Below, piece by piece: positions 54,933 to 63,867 of a DNA stretch of 64,000 nucleotides. A model generated the notes under the pieces. That model worked only from the letters and a program-made list of their open reading frames with translations. It had not been told where the DNA came from and made no database searches. Position 1 is the stretch's first letter. Each line of letters opens with the position of its first letter. The DNA is from an uncultured Desulfobacterales bacterium (GTDB lineage Bacteria; Desulfobacterota; Desulfobacteria; Desulfobacterales; SpSt-501): the NCBI GenBank assembly GCA_938048455.1, contig CALIUY010000021.1, positions 89,653-153,652 on the forward strand. Reading direction: 5' to 3'. A program made the translations under genes and the position numbers.

Positions 54933-56059
54933 GCGACCCTCCGCGGGGTCTGGGAGGCGATCGCCTGCAAGGCCTCCTCCAGCCGCACGTAGTTCTTTTC
55001 GAGATCGCGCTCCTGCCGAATCCAGGCCGCGGCGTTCCGTCCCAGGCGACGGCGCAAGGCGGGATCCCGGAGCAGCCGCCCGATCTCGCGGGCGAAGGCC
55101 GCATCGTCGTTCAGGGGCGTCAGGACGCCGGTCTCGCCGTGGCGCACGGCTTCGGGGGTTCCGGCGTTCGCGAAGGCCACGACCGGCAGACCGCAGGACT
55201 GGGCCTCGAGATAGACGAGCCCTAAAGCCTCGCGGATCCCGGGAAAGGCGAAGAGGTCGGCCGCGCTGTAACAGGCGGGGAGCTCCTCCCGCGGCACGCG
55301 GCCGAGAAAGCGCGCCGCCCCGGGGGTTTCGGCGGCGGCGAGACGCTCGAGGCGCCGGCGTTCGGGGCCGTCCCCCGCGATCACCAGCCGCAGCGCATGG
55401 CCCTCGCGCAGCAGGGCGCCGCAGGCGCCGATCACGCGCGCCAGCCCTTCGGCCTTGACGCCGGGACGGCACATGGCGACCGCGAGCACGACGGGAATCT
55501 CCCCCACGCCCCAGGCGTGCCGCAGGCGTCGGCGCGCCTCGGGCTGAAAGCGGAACTCCCGCGCGGGGATGCCGGGGGCGATGTAGGTGACGCGGTCGGC
55601 GGGAAGCAGCCGCCGCAGGTTGCGCAGATCCACGCGCTTGTTCGTAAAGACCTGCCGCGCCGCCAAGAGCGCCCGTCGGTTGAGTAGGTAGCCCGGAAGG
55701 GTCCGGGCCGAACGGCGGCGCTTGGTCGAAAAAATTCCCTGGAAGAGAACGTAAGGGATCCCCAGGGCGCCGGCGACGGCGGGGCCCAGCACGTCGGGGG
55801 CTTTGTAGTAGGAATGGTAGCTGAACCAGAGATCGCCGGGTCCCCGCGCAAGGCGCCGCCGCAGGCGGCGGCGCTCGGCCGCCGCCCGCGGCCACAGCCA
55901 GGGCTTCCAGAAGATCCAGCGGCAGCGCAGGTCGCTTGCGGGAAAGAGGCGGTGCCCCCGGGCCTCGAGGAACTCGCGGATTCCGGCGGCGGTCACGGCG
56001 TCCCCCGACGGATCGGGGTGACCGGGCGGTTTGAAGGGGGTGTAAAAGACGATGTCCAT
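54929..56059 (-). CDS. Glycosyltransferase family 4 protein
   Basis: A 376-residue GT-B transferase of family GT4. The N-terminal acceptor domain starts MDIVFYTPFKPPGHPDPSGDAV; the C-terminal donor domain has RLVIAGDGPERRRLERLA and the EX7E-like motif FPGIREALGLVYLEAQSCGLPVVA. It ends just before the phosphatase and follows sod by 24 bases. Likely adds a sugar to a glycolipid or polysaccharide. Confidence 0.93.
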   Translation of the reverse strand: MDIVFYTPFKPPGHPDPSGDAVTAAGIREFLEARGHRLFPASDLRCRWIFWKPWLWPRAAAERRRLRRRLARGPGDLWFSYHSYYKAPDVLGPAVAGALGIPYVLFQGIFSTKRRRSARTLPGYLLNRRALLAARQVFTNKRVDLRNLRRLLPADRVTYIAPGIPAREFRFQPEARRRLRHAWGVGEIPVVLAVAMCRPGVKAEGLARVIGACGALLREGHALRLVIAGDGPERRRLERLAAAETPGAARFLGRVPREELPACYSAADLFAFPGIREALGLVYLEAQSCGLPVVAFANAGTPEAVRHGETGVLTPLNDDAAFAREIGRLLRDPALRRRLGRNAAAWIRQERDLEKNYVRLEEALQAIASQTPRRVA

Positions 56060-56083
56060 CGCCGCGGCACGGGCAGAATCGCT

Positions 56084-56800
56084 TCAGCCCTCGAGATTTC
56101 GGGCGGCGAAATCCCAATGAATGAGCTTCTCCAGCACCGCGGCGACGTAGTCCGCACGGCGGTTCTGGTAGTCGAGATAATAGGCGTGCTCCCAGACGTC
56201 GATCGTGAGCAGCGGTCGCCAGCCGCGCGTGAGCGGGGTTTCGGCGTTCGGCGTGTCGACGACGCGCAGCCGGCCGCCTTCCTCGACCAGCCAGGCCCAG
56301 CCGCTTGCAAACCGCCCCACCGCGGCCTCCGCGAGCTCCCGCAGGCAGGACTCGAGGGAGCCGAAGGAATCTTCGATGCGCTTGCGCAGCGGCGCCGGGG
56401 GCTTGCCGCCTCCCTGGGGCGAGAGGCTGTTCCAGTAGAAGGTGTGGTTCCAGACCTGGGCGGCGTTGTTGAAGAGCGCCTCCTGCCCGGGCCGGCCGGC
56501 CGTCTCGCGGAGGATCCGCTCGAGGGGCATGGCGGCGTAAGGCGTGCCGGCAATCAGCCGCTGCGTGTTCGCGACATAGCCCGCGTGGTGTTTGCCGTAG
56601 TGGAAGGCGATCGTGCGGGCGGAAATGACCGGCTCGAGCGCCGTCTCGGGCCAGGGAAGCGCCTCAAGACGGATTCCGGCTTCGGCGGCGAACAGGCGGC
56701 CCGGCTCGAGAGCCAGGCCCGCCCCGAGCGCCGCGGCAGCACCGAGAAAGCGGCGCCGGGTCCATCCTTGGGGGGAGGAGGTCAACGGGGTCGCGGACAT
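56084..56800 (-). CDS. Superoxide dismutase (Fe type), Tat-exported
   Basis: Converts superoxide to oxygen and peroxide. The 238-residue protein begins with a twin-arginine signal ([19 protein letters not shown]). Metal ligands are H67 in [12 protein letters not shown], the His in QVWNHTFYW, and the Asp and His in DVWEHAYY. The Gln in AAQVWNH is the position used by Fe enzymes rather than Mn enzymes. The ATG at 56800 has AAAGGA upstream; the earlier in-frame start would precede the signal. It heads the glycan operon and is divergent from the trp leader. Confidence 0.94.
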   Translation of the reverse strand: MSATPLTSSPQGWTRRRFLGAAAALGAGLALEPGRLFAAEAGIRLEALPWPETALEPVISARTIAFHYGKHHAGYVANTQRLIAGTPYAAMPLERILRETAGRPGQEALFNNAAQVWNHTFYWNSLSPQGGGKPPAPLRKRIEDSFGSLESCLRELAEAAVGRFASGWAWLVEEGGRLRVVDTPNAETPLTRGWRPLLTIDVWEHAYYLDYQNRRADYVAAVLEKLIHWDFAARNLEG

Positions 56801-56846
56801 GGGATCGATCCTTTCGCTCCGAAGTTGCGGGGGAAGGGGCATGGAA

Positions 56847-56876
56847 ATCATGACCTTTCGGATCGCCCCCTGTCAA
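56847..56876 (-). promoter_or_regulatory. Candidate promoter of sod
   Basis: On the minus strand TTGACA (56871-56876) and CATGAT (56847-56852, 4 of 6) are spaced by 18 bases, about 45 bases before the sod ATG. Confidence 0.5.
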
Positions 56877-56942
56877 CGGAAATGACGGCCGGCCGACCCG
56901 GGTGCCAATGGCGGGCGGCTCCTGCCGCGCGGCAGATCTCCC

Positions 56943-56948
56943 TTGACA
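56943..56948 (+). promoter_or_regulatory. Possible -35 element upstream of the trp leader
   Basis: A perfect TTGACA lies 32 bases before the leader-peptide ATG. The hexamer at 17-base spacing (TACAGG) overlaps the ribosome-binding site, which would put transcription start almost at the ATG, so the real promoter may lie further upstream. Confidence 0.3.
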
Positions 56949-56979
56949 GGGCCTCTCCTTCCGATTACAGGAGAGTCTC

Positions 56980-57054
56980 ATGATTCCGAGGTTCACGACA
57001 ACCCTCGAAGTTTCGCTTCGTCGCTGGTGGTGGCGGGCCCGCCGGAGGGGGTAG
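56980..57054 (+). CDS. trpL: trp operon leader peptide with three consecutive Trp codons
   Basis: A 24-codon frame from ATG 56980 to TAG 57052-57054. AGGAGA stands upstream at the right distance. Codons 16-18 (57025-57033) are TGG TGG TGG, read as RRWWWRAR in context. Trp codons are rare, so three in a row before a trp operon are diagnostic of ribosome-mediated attenuation. The peptide itself is presumably unstable and without function. Confidence 0.88.
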   Translation: MIPRFTTTLEVSLRRWWWRARRRG

Positions 57055-57089
57055 CCCGCTCGACCGGAGACGACGAATCCGATTCGAAG

Positions 57090-57124
57090 ACCGCGGGCGC
57101 CCCCAGGGCGCCCGCGGTGTTTTT
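57090..57124 (+). terminator. trp attenuator terminator hairpin
   Basis: ACCGCGGGCGCC (57090-57101) pairs over 12 bp with GGCGCCCGCGGT (57107-57118) around a 5-base loop; five T residues follow (57120-57124). An alternative pairing exists: GCCCGC at 57054-57059, just after the leader stop, can pair with GCGGGC at 57093-57098 in the terminator's 5' arm, and also with GCGGGC at 57033-57038 next to the Trp codons. This gives the usual choice between terminator and antiterminator. Confidence 0.85.
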
Positions 57125-57126
57125 GG

Positions 57127-57163
57127 CGCACAGGCCGCGGGCGACTCTGCCGCGGCCTGTGCG
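57127..57163 (+). repeat. Second perfect hairpin in the trp leader
   Basis: CGCACAGGCCGCGG (57127-57140) pairs over 14 bp with CCGCGGCCTGTGCG (57150-57163) around a 9-base loop; only three T residues follow. It may be a back-up terminator, a pause site or an mRNA-stabilising structure before trpE. Confidence 0.75.
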
Positions 57164-57198
57164 TTTCCGAAGGCCGGGGGCGAGAAAGAGAGGAACGG

Positions 57199-58701
57199 AT
57201 GATTCTCGCGCGCTTTCCCGAAAAATCCCAATACCTGCGTCTTGCCAAGAGCTACCGCGTCGTCCCCGTTTGCCTGCAGATCCTCGCCGACACCTGGACA
57301 CCGGTTTCGCTCCTCGGCCGCTTCGACGACGGCCGCGAGCCGGTTTTTCTGCTCGAAAGCGTCGAGGGCGGCGAGCGCTGGGGGCGCTACAGCTTCCTCG
57401 GCTTCGGCCGCCACGCGATCCTGCGCGTCTTCGCCGACCGGGTGGAAATCGAGCGGGGGCAAACCCTCGAGCGCATCGCCCATGCGGGCGACCCGTTCCG
57501 GGTGCTGCGTGCCTTCCTCGCCCCTTACCGGCCGGCCGACCTCTTCGGTCTGCCGCGCTTCTGGGGCGGAATGGTCGGCCACCTGAACTACGAGACGGTC
57601 TCCTTCCTGGAGGCGGTCCCGCACCGCCACCCCGCGGATCGTCCGCTCGCCCGCTTCGTCGTCCCCGAGACCGTGCTCATCTTCGACAACGCACGCCACA
57701 GTCTTCTTCTCGTCGCTCTCACCTACCCCGGCGAGTTCCCCGAGGAAGACTGGCGACAGGCGACCGAGCGGCTCGAAAAGCTTTTGGCGACGATCGAGGC
57801 TTCCTCCCCGCGGCGCGCCGTCGCCGCCGGGGAGACGCCGATCCGTCTCACGGCGGTGGTCCCCGAAGAGGAGTTCCGCCGCCGCGTCGCGGCCGTGCAG
57901 CGCCGCATCCGCGCCGGCGACATCATCCAGGCCGTGATCTCCCAGCCTTTCGTCAGCGACCGCTCGCCGGATCCCTGGCTGCTCTACCGGGCCGTGCGCC
58001 ACATCAACCCTTCGCCCTATCTCTTTTTCCTCCGCCTGGAGGAGACGCTGCTGGTCGGCTCCTCGCCCGAGACCATGGTGCGGCTGGAGAACGGGATCGC
58101 CACCCTGCGGCCGATCGCCGGCACCCGGCCGCGGGGGGAAACCGAACAGGAGGACCGCGCCCTCGCCGACGAACTGCTGCGCGACGAAAAGGAACGCGCC
58201 GAACACCTCATGCTGGTCGACCTCGGACGCAACGATCTCGGCCGCGTGGCCGAGATCGGCTCGGTGCAGGTCACCGACCTCATGGTCGTCGAGCGCTACT
58301 CGCATGTGATGCATCTGGTCTCCAACATCCGCTGCGACCTCAAGGGCGGGCTCGACGCTTGGGATCTGCTCGCGGCCACCTTCCCCGCCGGAACCCTGAC
58401 CGGCGCCCCCAAGGTTCGCGCCATGGAAATCATCGCCGAGATGGAAGAGACCCCCCGCGGGCCTTACGGCGGGGCGGTCGGCTATCTTTCCTTCGGGGGC
58501 AACCTGGATCTGGCGATCACCATCCGCACCGCCTGCCTGGAAGGGGGCCGGCTGGCGGTCCAGGCCGGAGCGGGGATCGTCGCCGACTCCGACCCCGAGC
58601 GCGAGCGGCTGGAAACCGTCCACAAAGCCCAAGCTTTCGAAAACGCCCTGCGGTGGATCACCGCGGGCCCGCAGCCCGAGGGAGGTCTGTCATGCTCGTG
58701 A
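57199..58701 (+). CDS. trpE: Anthranilate synthase component I
   Basis: Makes anthranilate from chorismate using ammonia from TrpG. The 500-residue protein has the tryptophan feedback motif LLES in FLLESVEGGERWGRYSFLG, and chorismate-binding motifs DIIQAVISQPF, PIAGTRPRGETEQEDRALAD, VDLGRNDLGRVA and GTLTGAPKVRAMEII. AGAGAGGAA precedes the ATG. The LLES motif suggests end-product inhibition in addition to attenuation. It overlaps trpG by 10 bases. Confidence 0.97.
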   Translation: MILARFPEKSQYLRLAKSYRVVPVCLQILADTWTPVSLLGRFDDGREPVFLLESVEGGERWGRYSFLGFGRHAILRVFADRVEIERGQTLERIAHAGDPFRVLRAFLAPYRPADLFGLPRFWGGMVGHLNYETVSFLEAVPHRHPADRPLARFVVPETVLIFDNARHSLLLVALTYPGEFPEEDWRQATERLEKLLATIEASSPRRAVAAGETPIRLTAVVPEEEFRRRVAAVQRRIRAGDIIQAVISQPFVSDRSPDPWLLYRAVRHINPSPYLFFLRLEETLLVGSSPETMVRLENGIATLRPIAGTRPRGETEQEDRALADELLRDEKERAEHLMLVDLGRNDLGRVAEIGSVQVTDLMVVERYSHVMHLVSNIRCDLKGGLDAWDLLAATFPAGTLTGAPKVRAMEIIAEMEETPRGPYGGAVGYLSFGGNLDLAITIRTACLEGGRLAVQAGAGIVADSDPERERLETVHKAQAFENALRWITAGPQPEGGLSCS

Positions 58702-59276
58702 TGATCGACAACTTCGATTCGTTTACCTTCAACCTCTACCAGTATCTGATGCAGCTCGGGGCCGAAGTCCGGGTTCTGCGCAACCGTCCGCTCACGCTCG
58801 CCGAGCTGGAGGCGCTCGAGCCCCGGGGGCTCGTCATCTCCCCCGGCCCCGGCCGTCCGGAGCAGGCCGGGATCACGCTCGAGGCCGTCGCGCACTTCTC
58901 CGGGCGCATCCCCATTCTGGGCGTCTGCCTGGGACACCAGGCGATCGCTCAAGCTTTCGGGGGGCGCATCGTGCCCGCGCGCCGGCTCATGCACGGCAAG
59001 ACCTCCGAGGTTCGGGCCGACGGGCGCGGCCTCTTCGAAGGGGTCCCGAGCCCTTTTGCGGCCATGCGGTATCACTCGCTTGCGGTGGACCGCGACTCCC
59101 TGCCCGATTGCCTCGAGGTCACGGCCGAAGATGAAGCGGGAGAAATCATGGGGCTGCGCCACCGCCGCCACCCCACCGAAGGCCTGCAATTCCACCCCGA
59201 GTCCATCATGACCGCGGTCGGAAAACGCCTGCTGCGCAATTTTCTCAAACTCACCCATCGGGTGGCCCTCGTCTGA
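58692..59276 (+). CDS. trpG: Anthranilate synthase component II (glutamine amidotransferase)
   Basis: Supplies ammonia from glutamine to TrpE. The 194-residue class I amidotransferase starts MLVMIDNFDSFTFNLYQYL, has the catalytic Cys in LGVCLGHQAIAQAFGG and the His-Glu pair in GLQFHPESIMT. GGAGG lies within the end of trpE. A PabA role (folate) by the same protein is possible, as in many bacteria, but its operon position points to Trp. Confidence 0.97.
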   Translation: MLVMIDNFDSFTFNLYQYLMQLGAEVRVLRNRPLTLAELEALEPRGLVISPGPGRPEQAGITLEAVAHFSGRIPILGVCLGHQAIAQAFGGRIVPARRLMHGKTSEVRADGRGLFEGVPSPFAAMRYHSLAVDRDSLPDCLEVTAEDEAGEIMGLRHRRHPTEGLQFHPESIMTAVGKRLLRNFLKLTHRVALV

Positions 59277-59288
59277 AAGGAGACGGCG

Positions 59289-60335
59289 ATGATCCAAGAA
59301 GCCCTGCGGCGTCTCGTGCGGCGTGAAAACTTGAGCGAACGGGAGGCGGCCGAAGCGATCGCCGCCATCTTCTCCGGGGAGGTTCCCGAAGCCCTGACGG
59401 GTGCCTTCCTCGCCGCGCTCGCGGTCAAGGGGGAGACGGTCGAAGAGGTGGCGGGAGCGGCGCAGGCCATGCGACGGCACGCCCTGCGCATCCAGGTGAC
59501 GGCTCCGGCGGTCGTGGACACCTGCGGGACGGGCGGTGACGGCGGACGCACCTTCAACGTCTCGACGACGACGGCCTTCGTCGTCGCCGGCTGCGGCGTC
59601 ACCGTCGCCAAACACGGCAACCGCTCGGTGACCGGCCGCTGCGGCAGCGCCGACCTCGTGGAGGCGCTCGGGGTCCGCCTCGAAGCGCCCCTCGAGGTGG
59701 TCGAGGAGGCCGTTTCCGCCGTCGGGATCGGCTTTCTCTTCGCCCCGCGCCACCACGGTGCCATGAAACACGCCGCCCCCGTGCGGCGGGCCCTCGGGAT
59801 TCCGACCCTTTTCAATCTGCTCGGCCCGCTGACCAACCCCGCCGGCGCGGACTGCCAGCTCCTCGGGGTGAACGCCCCGCCGCTGACCGAGCTCTTCGCC
59901 GAAGCGCTGCGGCGGCTCGGCTCGCGCCGCGCCTTCGTGGTCCACGGCCACGACGGATTGGACGAGATCAGCGTTTGCGCGCCGACCCGCATCACGGAAC
60001 TCGACGGCGGGGCGATCCGCACCTACGATTTGAATCCGGCGCCCCTCTTCGGCCGTCTCGCCGCTCCCGGGGAGATCGCCGGCGGCGGCCCCGAGGAAAA
60101 CGCGGCCATCACCCGCGCCGTGCTCGCCGGGGAGCGCGGCGCGCGGCGGGACATCGTGCTGTTGAACGCCGCCGCGGCCCTGCAGGCGGCCGGTCGCGCC
60201 GGCGGCTGGGAGGAAGGGCTCAAGCTCGCGGCGGAGGCGATCGACTCCGGAGCCGCGGCCGACAAACTCGCGGCCTTGGTCGCCTTCACCGCGCAGGGCG
60301 CCGCTCCGGCCCGGGAGGAGCGCCATGCCCGATGA
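59289..60335 (+). CDS. trpD: Anthranilate phosphoribosyltransferase
   Basis: Joins anthranilate and PRPP. The 348-residue protein has the PRPP site VVDTCGTGGDGGRTFNVSTTTA, the KHGNRSVTGRCGSADLVEALG segment and NLLGPLTNPAGA. AAAGGAGA precedes the ATG. It overlaps trpC by 11 bases. The last about 15 residues are a loose Ala/Arg-rich tail. Confidence 0.97.
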   Translation: MIQEALRRLVRRENLSEREAAEAIAAIFSGEVPEALTGAFLAALAVKGETVEEVAGAAQAMRRHALRIQVTAPAVVDTCGTGGDGGRTFNVSTTTAFVVAGCGVTVAKHGNRSVTGRCGSADLVEALGVRLEAPLEVVEEAVSAVGIGFLFAPRHHGAMKHAAPVRRALGIPTLFNLLGPLTNPAGADCQLLGVNAPPLTELFAEALRRLGSRRAFVVHGHDGLDEISVCAPTRITELDGGAIRTYDLNPAPLFGRLAAPGEIAGGGPEENAAITRAVLAGERGARRDIVLLNAAAALQAAGRAGGWEEGLKLAAEAIDSGAAADKLAALVAFTAQGAAPAREERHAR

Positions 60336-61134
60336 CCTTCTCGCCCGCATTCTCGCCGCACGGCGCGCCGCGGTGGCCGAAGCCGAGCGCCGGCTGCCGC
60401 GCCGGCAGCTCGAGCGGATGGCCGCGGCGCGGCCGGCGCTCCGCCCCTTCGCCGCCGCCCTCTCCCGGCCCGGACCCTCGGGCGTCAACTGCGTGGCCGA
60501 GATCAAACGCGCTTCCCCCTCCCGGGGGATCCTGCGGGAGAATCTCGATCCCGCTCGCCTGGCCCGCGCCTACGAAGCGGGGGGAGCCGCGGCCGTTTCG
60601 GTGCTGACCGAGGAGCGTTTTTTCCGGGGCTCGACCCACGATCTGCTCGCCGCGCGCGCCGCAACCGCGCTTCCGGTGCTGCGCAAAGACTTTCTTTTCT
60701 GCGAGTGGCAGATCTTCGAGTCCGCGGCCCTCGGGGCGGACGCGGTGCTTTTGATCGCGCGCATCGTGGAACCGACGGAGCTCCGGGCGCTGCTGCAGCT
60801 CGCCTCCGAGTTGGGCATGGCCGCGCTGGTCGAGGTCTTCCGCGCCGAGGAGCTGGAGACCGCCGCGGAGGCCGGGGCGGTTCTGGTCGGAATCAACCAC
60901 CGCGACCTCGCCACCTTCGCCGTCGACCCGGGGCGCACCGAGGCGCTTCTTCCGCGCCTCCGGCCGGGGCAGATCGCCCTGGCCGCAAGCGGCATCCGTT
61001 CCCGGACCGACATCGAGCGCTACCTCGCCTGCGGTGTGTTCAATTTTCTGATCGGGGAAAGCCTGGTCACGGCCGAAGATCCCGTCGGGCGACTGCGCGA
61101 GCTTCAGGGGAAAGGGCGCGATGGACGCGGCTGA
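60325..61134 (+). CDS. trpC: Indole-3-glycerol-phosphate synthase
   Basis: Closes the indole ring. The 269-residue TIM barrel shows the catalytic Lys in CVAEIKRASPSRGILRE, the LRKDFLFCEWQIFES segment, VGINHRDLATFAVD and the phosphate-binding ASGIRSRTDIERYL. It overlaps trpD by 11 bases and trpF by 14. Confidence 0.97.
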   Translation: MPDDLLARILAARRAAVAEAERRLPRRQLERMAAARPALRPFAAALSRPGPSGVNCVAEIKRASPSRGILRENLDPARLARAYEAGGAAAVSVLTEERFFRGSTHDLLAARAATALPVLRKDFLFCEWQIFESAALGADAVLLIARIVEPTELRALLQLASELGMAALVEVFRAEELETAAEAGAVLVGINHRDLATFAVDPGRTEALLPRLRPGQIALAASGIRSRTDIERYLACGVFNFLIGESLVTAEDPVGRLRELQGKGRDGRG

Positions 61135-61804
61135 AGCGGGGGGGCTCGGGCCGGAGCTCCCCGTCCAGGTGAAGATCTGCGGTCTCACCCGGCCGGCGGA
61201 TGCCGCGGCCTGCGCCGCAGCCGGCGCCGCCGCGGTGGGATGCGTCTTTTATGCGGCGAGCCCACGACGGGTGGACCTCGAGCAAGCGGCGGCCTTGCGG
61301 CGGGCGCTGCCGCCACCGGTCAGCCTGGTGGGGGTTTTCGTCGACGAGCCGGTCGAGCGCGTGCTTCAGGCGGCGGTTCGGGCGGGGCTGGATGCCGTTC
61401 AGCTCCACGGGTCCGAGCCCGCCGAAGACGCCCGGCGGCTCCGCGCCGAAGGGCTGCGGGTGATCAAGGCGCTCTTCGAAGGCCGCGAGCCTTCCTTCGC
61501 CCGCGCCGCGGAGTACCCGGCTTCGGCCTTCCTGCTCGAGTGCGGCCGCGGGCCGCTGCCGGGGGGAAACGCCCGCGCCTGGGACTGGCGGCACGCCCGC
61601 CCGCTCGGCGCCCGCTTTCCAATGATCCTCGCCGGCGGCTTGACGCCGGAGAACGTCGCCCTCGCCCTGGAAGCCGCCCGCCCCGACGCCGTGGACGTGA
61701 GCTCGGGGGTCGAGCGGCGGCCGGGCGAAAAGGACCTCGATCGCATCCGACGACTGATCGCGGCTGCGGCAAGCGGCCGCGCCCGAAGGAGGATTTTCCC
61801 ATGA
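61121..61804 (+). CDS. trpF: Phosphoribosylanthranilate isomerase
   Basis: Amadori rearrangement of phosphoribosylanthranilate. The 227-residue TIM barrel has [14 protein letters not shown], with the catalytic Cys, [16 protein letters not shown] and the phosphate loop [15 protein letters not shown] with VDVSSGVE. The first about 10 residues before VKICGL are extra. Overlaps trpC by 14 bases and trpB by four. Confidence 0.96.
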   Translation: MDAAEAGGLGPELPVQVKICGLTRPADAAACAAAGAAAVGCVFYAASPRRVDLEQAAALRRALPPPVSLVGVFVDEPVERVLQAAVRAGLDAVQLHGSEPAEDARRLRAEGLRVIKALFEGREPSFARAAEYPASAFLLECGRGPLPGGNARAWDWRHARPLGARFPMILAGGLTPENVALALEAARPDAVDVSSGVERRPGEKDLDRIRRLIAAAASGRARRRIFP

Positions 61805-63027
61805 ACCGATCCTTCGTTCCCGCCTCCGGTTCGGTTCCCGACGAACGCGGCCGCTTCGGCCCCTTCGGCGGCCGCTACGTCGCCGAGACGCTCATGCCCG
61901 CCGTCGTCGAGCTCGAGGCGGCCTTCCGCCGTTTCGCCGCCGATCCGGAGTTTCACCGGGAGCTTGACCTGCTGCTGCGGGACTTCGCCGGAAGACCCAC
62001 CCCGCTTCTTTTCGCCGAGCGCCTGACCGCCCATGCCGGGGGAGCGGCGATCTACCTCAAACGCGAAGACCTCGCCCACACCGGCGCCCACAAGATCAAC
62101 AACACCGTCGGCCAAGCGCTCCTCGCCCGCCGCATGGGCAAACGCAAGCTCATCGCCGAGACCGGCGCGGGTCAACACGGGGTAGCGACGGCGACCGCCG
62201 CGGCGCGCTTCGGCATGGGTTGCCGCATCTTCATGGGGGTCGAGGACATCCGCCGCCAGACGCCCAATGTGCAACGCATGCGCCTGCTCGGCGCCGAAGT
62301 CGTCCCCGTCGCCTCCGGCAGCGGCACGCTCAAGGACGCGATGAACGAGGCCATGCGTGCCTGGGTCGAAGCGGTCGAAGACACCTTCTACGTCATCGGC
62401 TCGGTGGCGGGTCCGCACCCCTACCCCCTCATGGTGCGCGAGTTTCAGACGGTCATCGGTCGCGAGGCGCGGGAACAGATCCTTGCCGCGGCAGGACGTC
62501 TGCCCGACGCCCTCATCGCCTGCGTCGGCGGCGGAAGCAACGCCATCGGCCTGTTCCACCCGTTTCTCGAGGAAGCGGTCGAGCTGATCGGCGTCGAGGC
62601 GGCGGGCGAAGGGCTGGAGAGCGGCCGCCACGCGGCGACCCTCGGCCGGGGCACCGTCGGCGTCTTGCACGGATCCAAGTCCTACGTACTGCAGACCCCT
62701 GCGGGCCAGATCCGCGAGGCGCACTCGGTCTCGGCCGGTCTCGACTACCCCGGCGTCGGCCCCGAGCACGCTTGGCTCCGGGAGACCGGCCGCGCCCGCT
62801 ACGAGGCCGTGACCGACGCCGAGGCGCTGGCGGCCTTCCGCCTGCTTTGCCGATTCGAGGGGATTCTTCCCGCGCTCGAAAGCGCGCATGCCGTCGCCTG
62901 GGCCCTCCGGGAGGCGGCCAGGCGCCCCCGCGGGGAAATCCTCGTGGTCAACCTTTCCGGACGCGGCGACAAGGATCTGGCGATTCTCGCCGCCCATCCG
63001 GAACCCCAGGAGGAAAAGACGGCATGA
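61801..63027 (+). CDS. trpB: Tryptophan synthase, beta subunit
   Basis: PLP subunit that condenses indole with serine. The 408-residue protein has [18 protein letters not shown] at the start, the PLP Lys K98 in [17 protein letters not shown], the Glu of [13 protein letters not shown], and the phosphate loop [10 protein letters not shown]. The ATG at 61801 overlaps the trpF stop by four bases. This is the standard TrpB1 type. Confidence 0.97.
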   Translation: MNRSFVPASGSVPDERGRFGPFGGRYVAETLMPAVVELEAAFRRFAADPEFHRELDLLLRDFAGRPTPLLFAERLTAHAGGAAIYLKREDLAHTGAHKINNTVGQALLARRMGKRKLIAETGAGQHGVATATAAARFGMGCRIFMGVEDIRRQTPNVQRMRLLGAEVVPVASGSGTLKDAMNEAMRAWVEAVEDTFYVIGSVAGPHPYPLMVREFQTVIGREAREQILAAAGRLPDALIACVGGGSNAIGLFHPFLEEAVELIGVEAAGEGLESGRHAATLGRGTVGVLHGSKSYVLQTPAGQIREAHSVSAGLDYPGVGPEHAWLRETGRARYEAVTDAEALAAFRLLCRFEGILPALESAHAVAWALREAARRPRGEILVVNLSGRGDKDLAILAAHPEPQEEKTA

Positions 63028-63824
63028 ACCGCATCGAGGAGACCTTCCGGCGGCTGTCTTCGCGCGGGGAAAAGGCGCTCGTCGGCTTTGTCACCGCGGG
63101 CGACCCGGACCCGCAACGCTCGCTTGCGCTCTGCGGGGCGCTCTGCGAGGCCGGCATCGACGTCCTCGAGCTCGGGGTCCCCTTCTCGGACCCCACCGCG
63201 GACGGACCGGTGATCCAGCGTGCCTCGGCGCGGGCGCTCGCCGCGGGGACCGATCTCGCCGCGGTCTTCGAGCTCGCGCGCACGCTGCGCGACCGCTTCC
63301 CCGTGCCGATCGTGCTCTTCAGCTACTACAATCCGCTGTTCGCCTACGGCGCCGCGGCCTTTCACCGCGACGCGCTCGCCGCGGGCGCAGACGGCGTCCT
63401 CGTCGTCGATTTGCCGCCCGAGGAGTCCGCCGAGCTCACCTCCGGCTGGCCCGACGGACGCCTCGCCCTCATCCGCCTCACCACCCCCACGACTCCGCCC
63501 GAGCGGATGGCCGCGATCGCCGCCTCGGCCTCGGGCTTCATTTACCACGTCTCCCGCCTCGGGGTGACGGGCGGCCGGGGCCCGGACCTCGCCGGAATCG
63601 AACGGCAGGTGGGGACGCTGCGGCGGTTCACCTCCCTTCCGGTCTGTGTCGGCTTCGGGATCGCGCACCCCGAGGAAGCCGCGGCCGTAGGGCGACTGGC
63701 CGACGGGGTGGTCGTGGGCAGCGCCTTCGAGAAAACGATCGAGGCGCACGGCGACGACCCGCATCTCCCGCAGCGCCTCGGCCGTCAGGCCCGCGCTCTC
63801 AAGGAGGCGCTCCCGCGGCGGTAA
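63024..63824 (+). CDS. trpA: Tryptophan synthase, alpha subunit
   Basis: Releases indole from indole-3-glycerol phosphate and channels it to TrpB. The 266-residue TIM barrel shows [16 protein letters not shown], the catalytic Glu and Asp in [29 protein letters not shown] and [12 protein letters not shown]. The ATG overlaps the trpB stop by four bases. It is the last trp gene; a small hairpin (CCCGCC-TTC-GGCGGG, 63845-63859) without a clear T-run lies between it and the convergent gene. Confidence 0.97.
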   Translation: MNRIEETFRRLSSRGEKALVGFVTAGDPDPQRSLALCGALCEAGIDVLELGVPFSDPTADGPVIQRASARALAAGTDLAAVFELARTLRDRFPVPIVLFSYYNPLFAYGAAAFHRDALAAGADGVLVVDLPPEESAELTSGWPDGRLALIRLTTPTTPPERMAAIAASASGFIYHVSRLGVTGGRGPDLAGIERQVGTLRRFTSLPVCVGFGIAHPEEAAAVGRLADGVVVGSAFEKTIEAHGDDPHLPQRLGRQARALKEALPRR

Positions 63825-63867
63825 ACCCGTAACGAAGCGCCCGCCCCGCCTTCGGCGGGCCGCCCGT

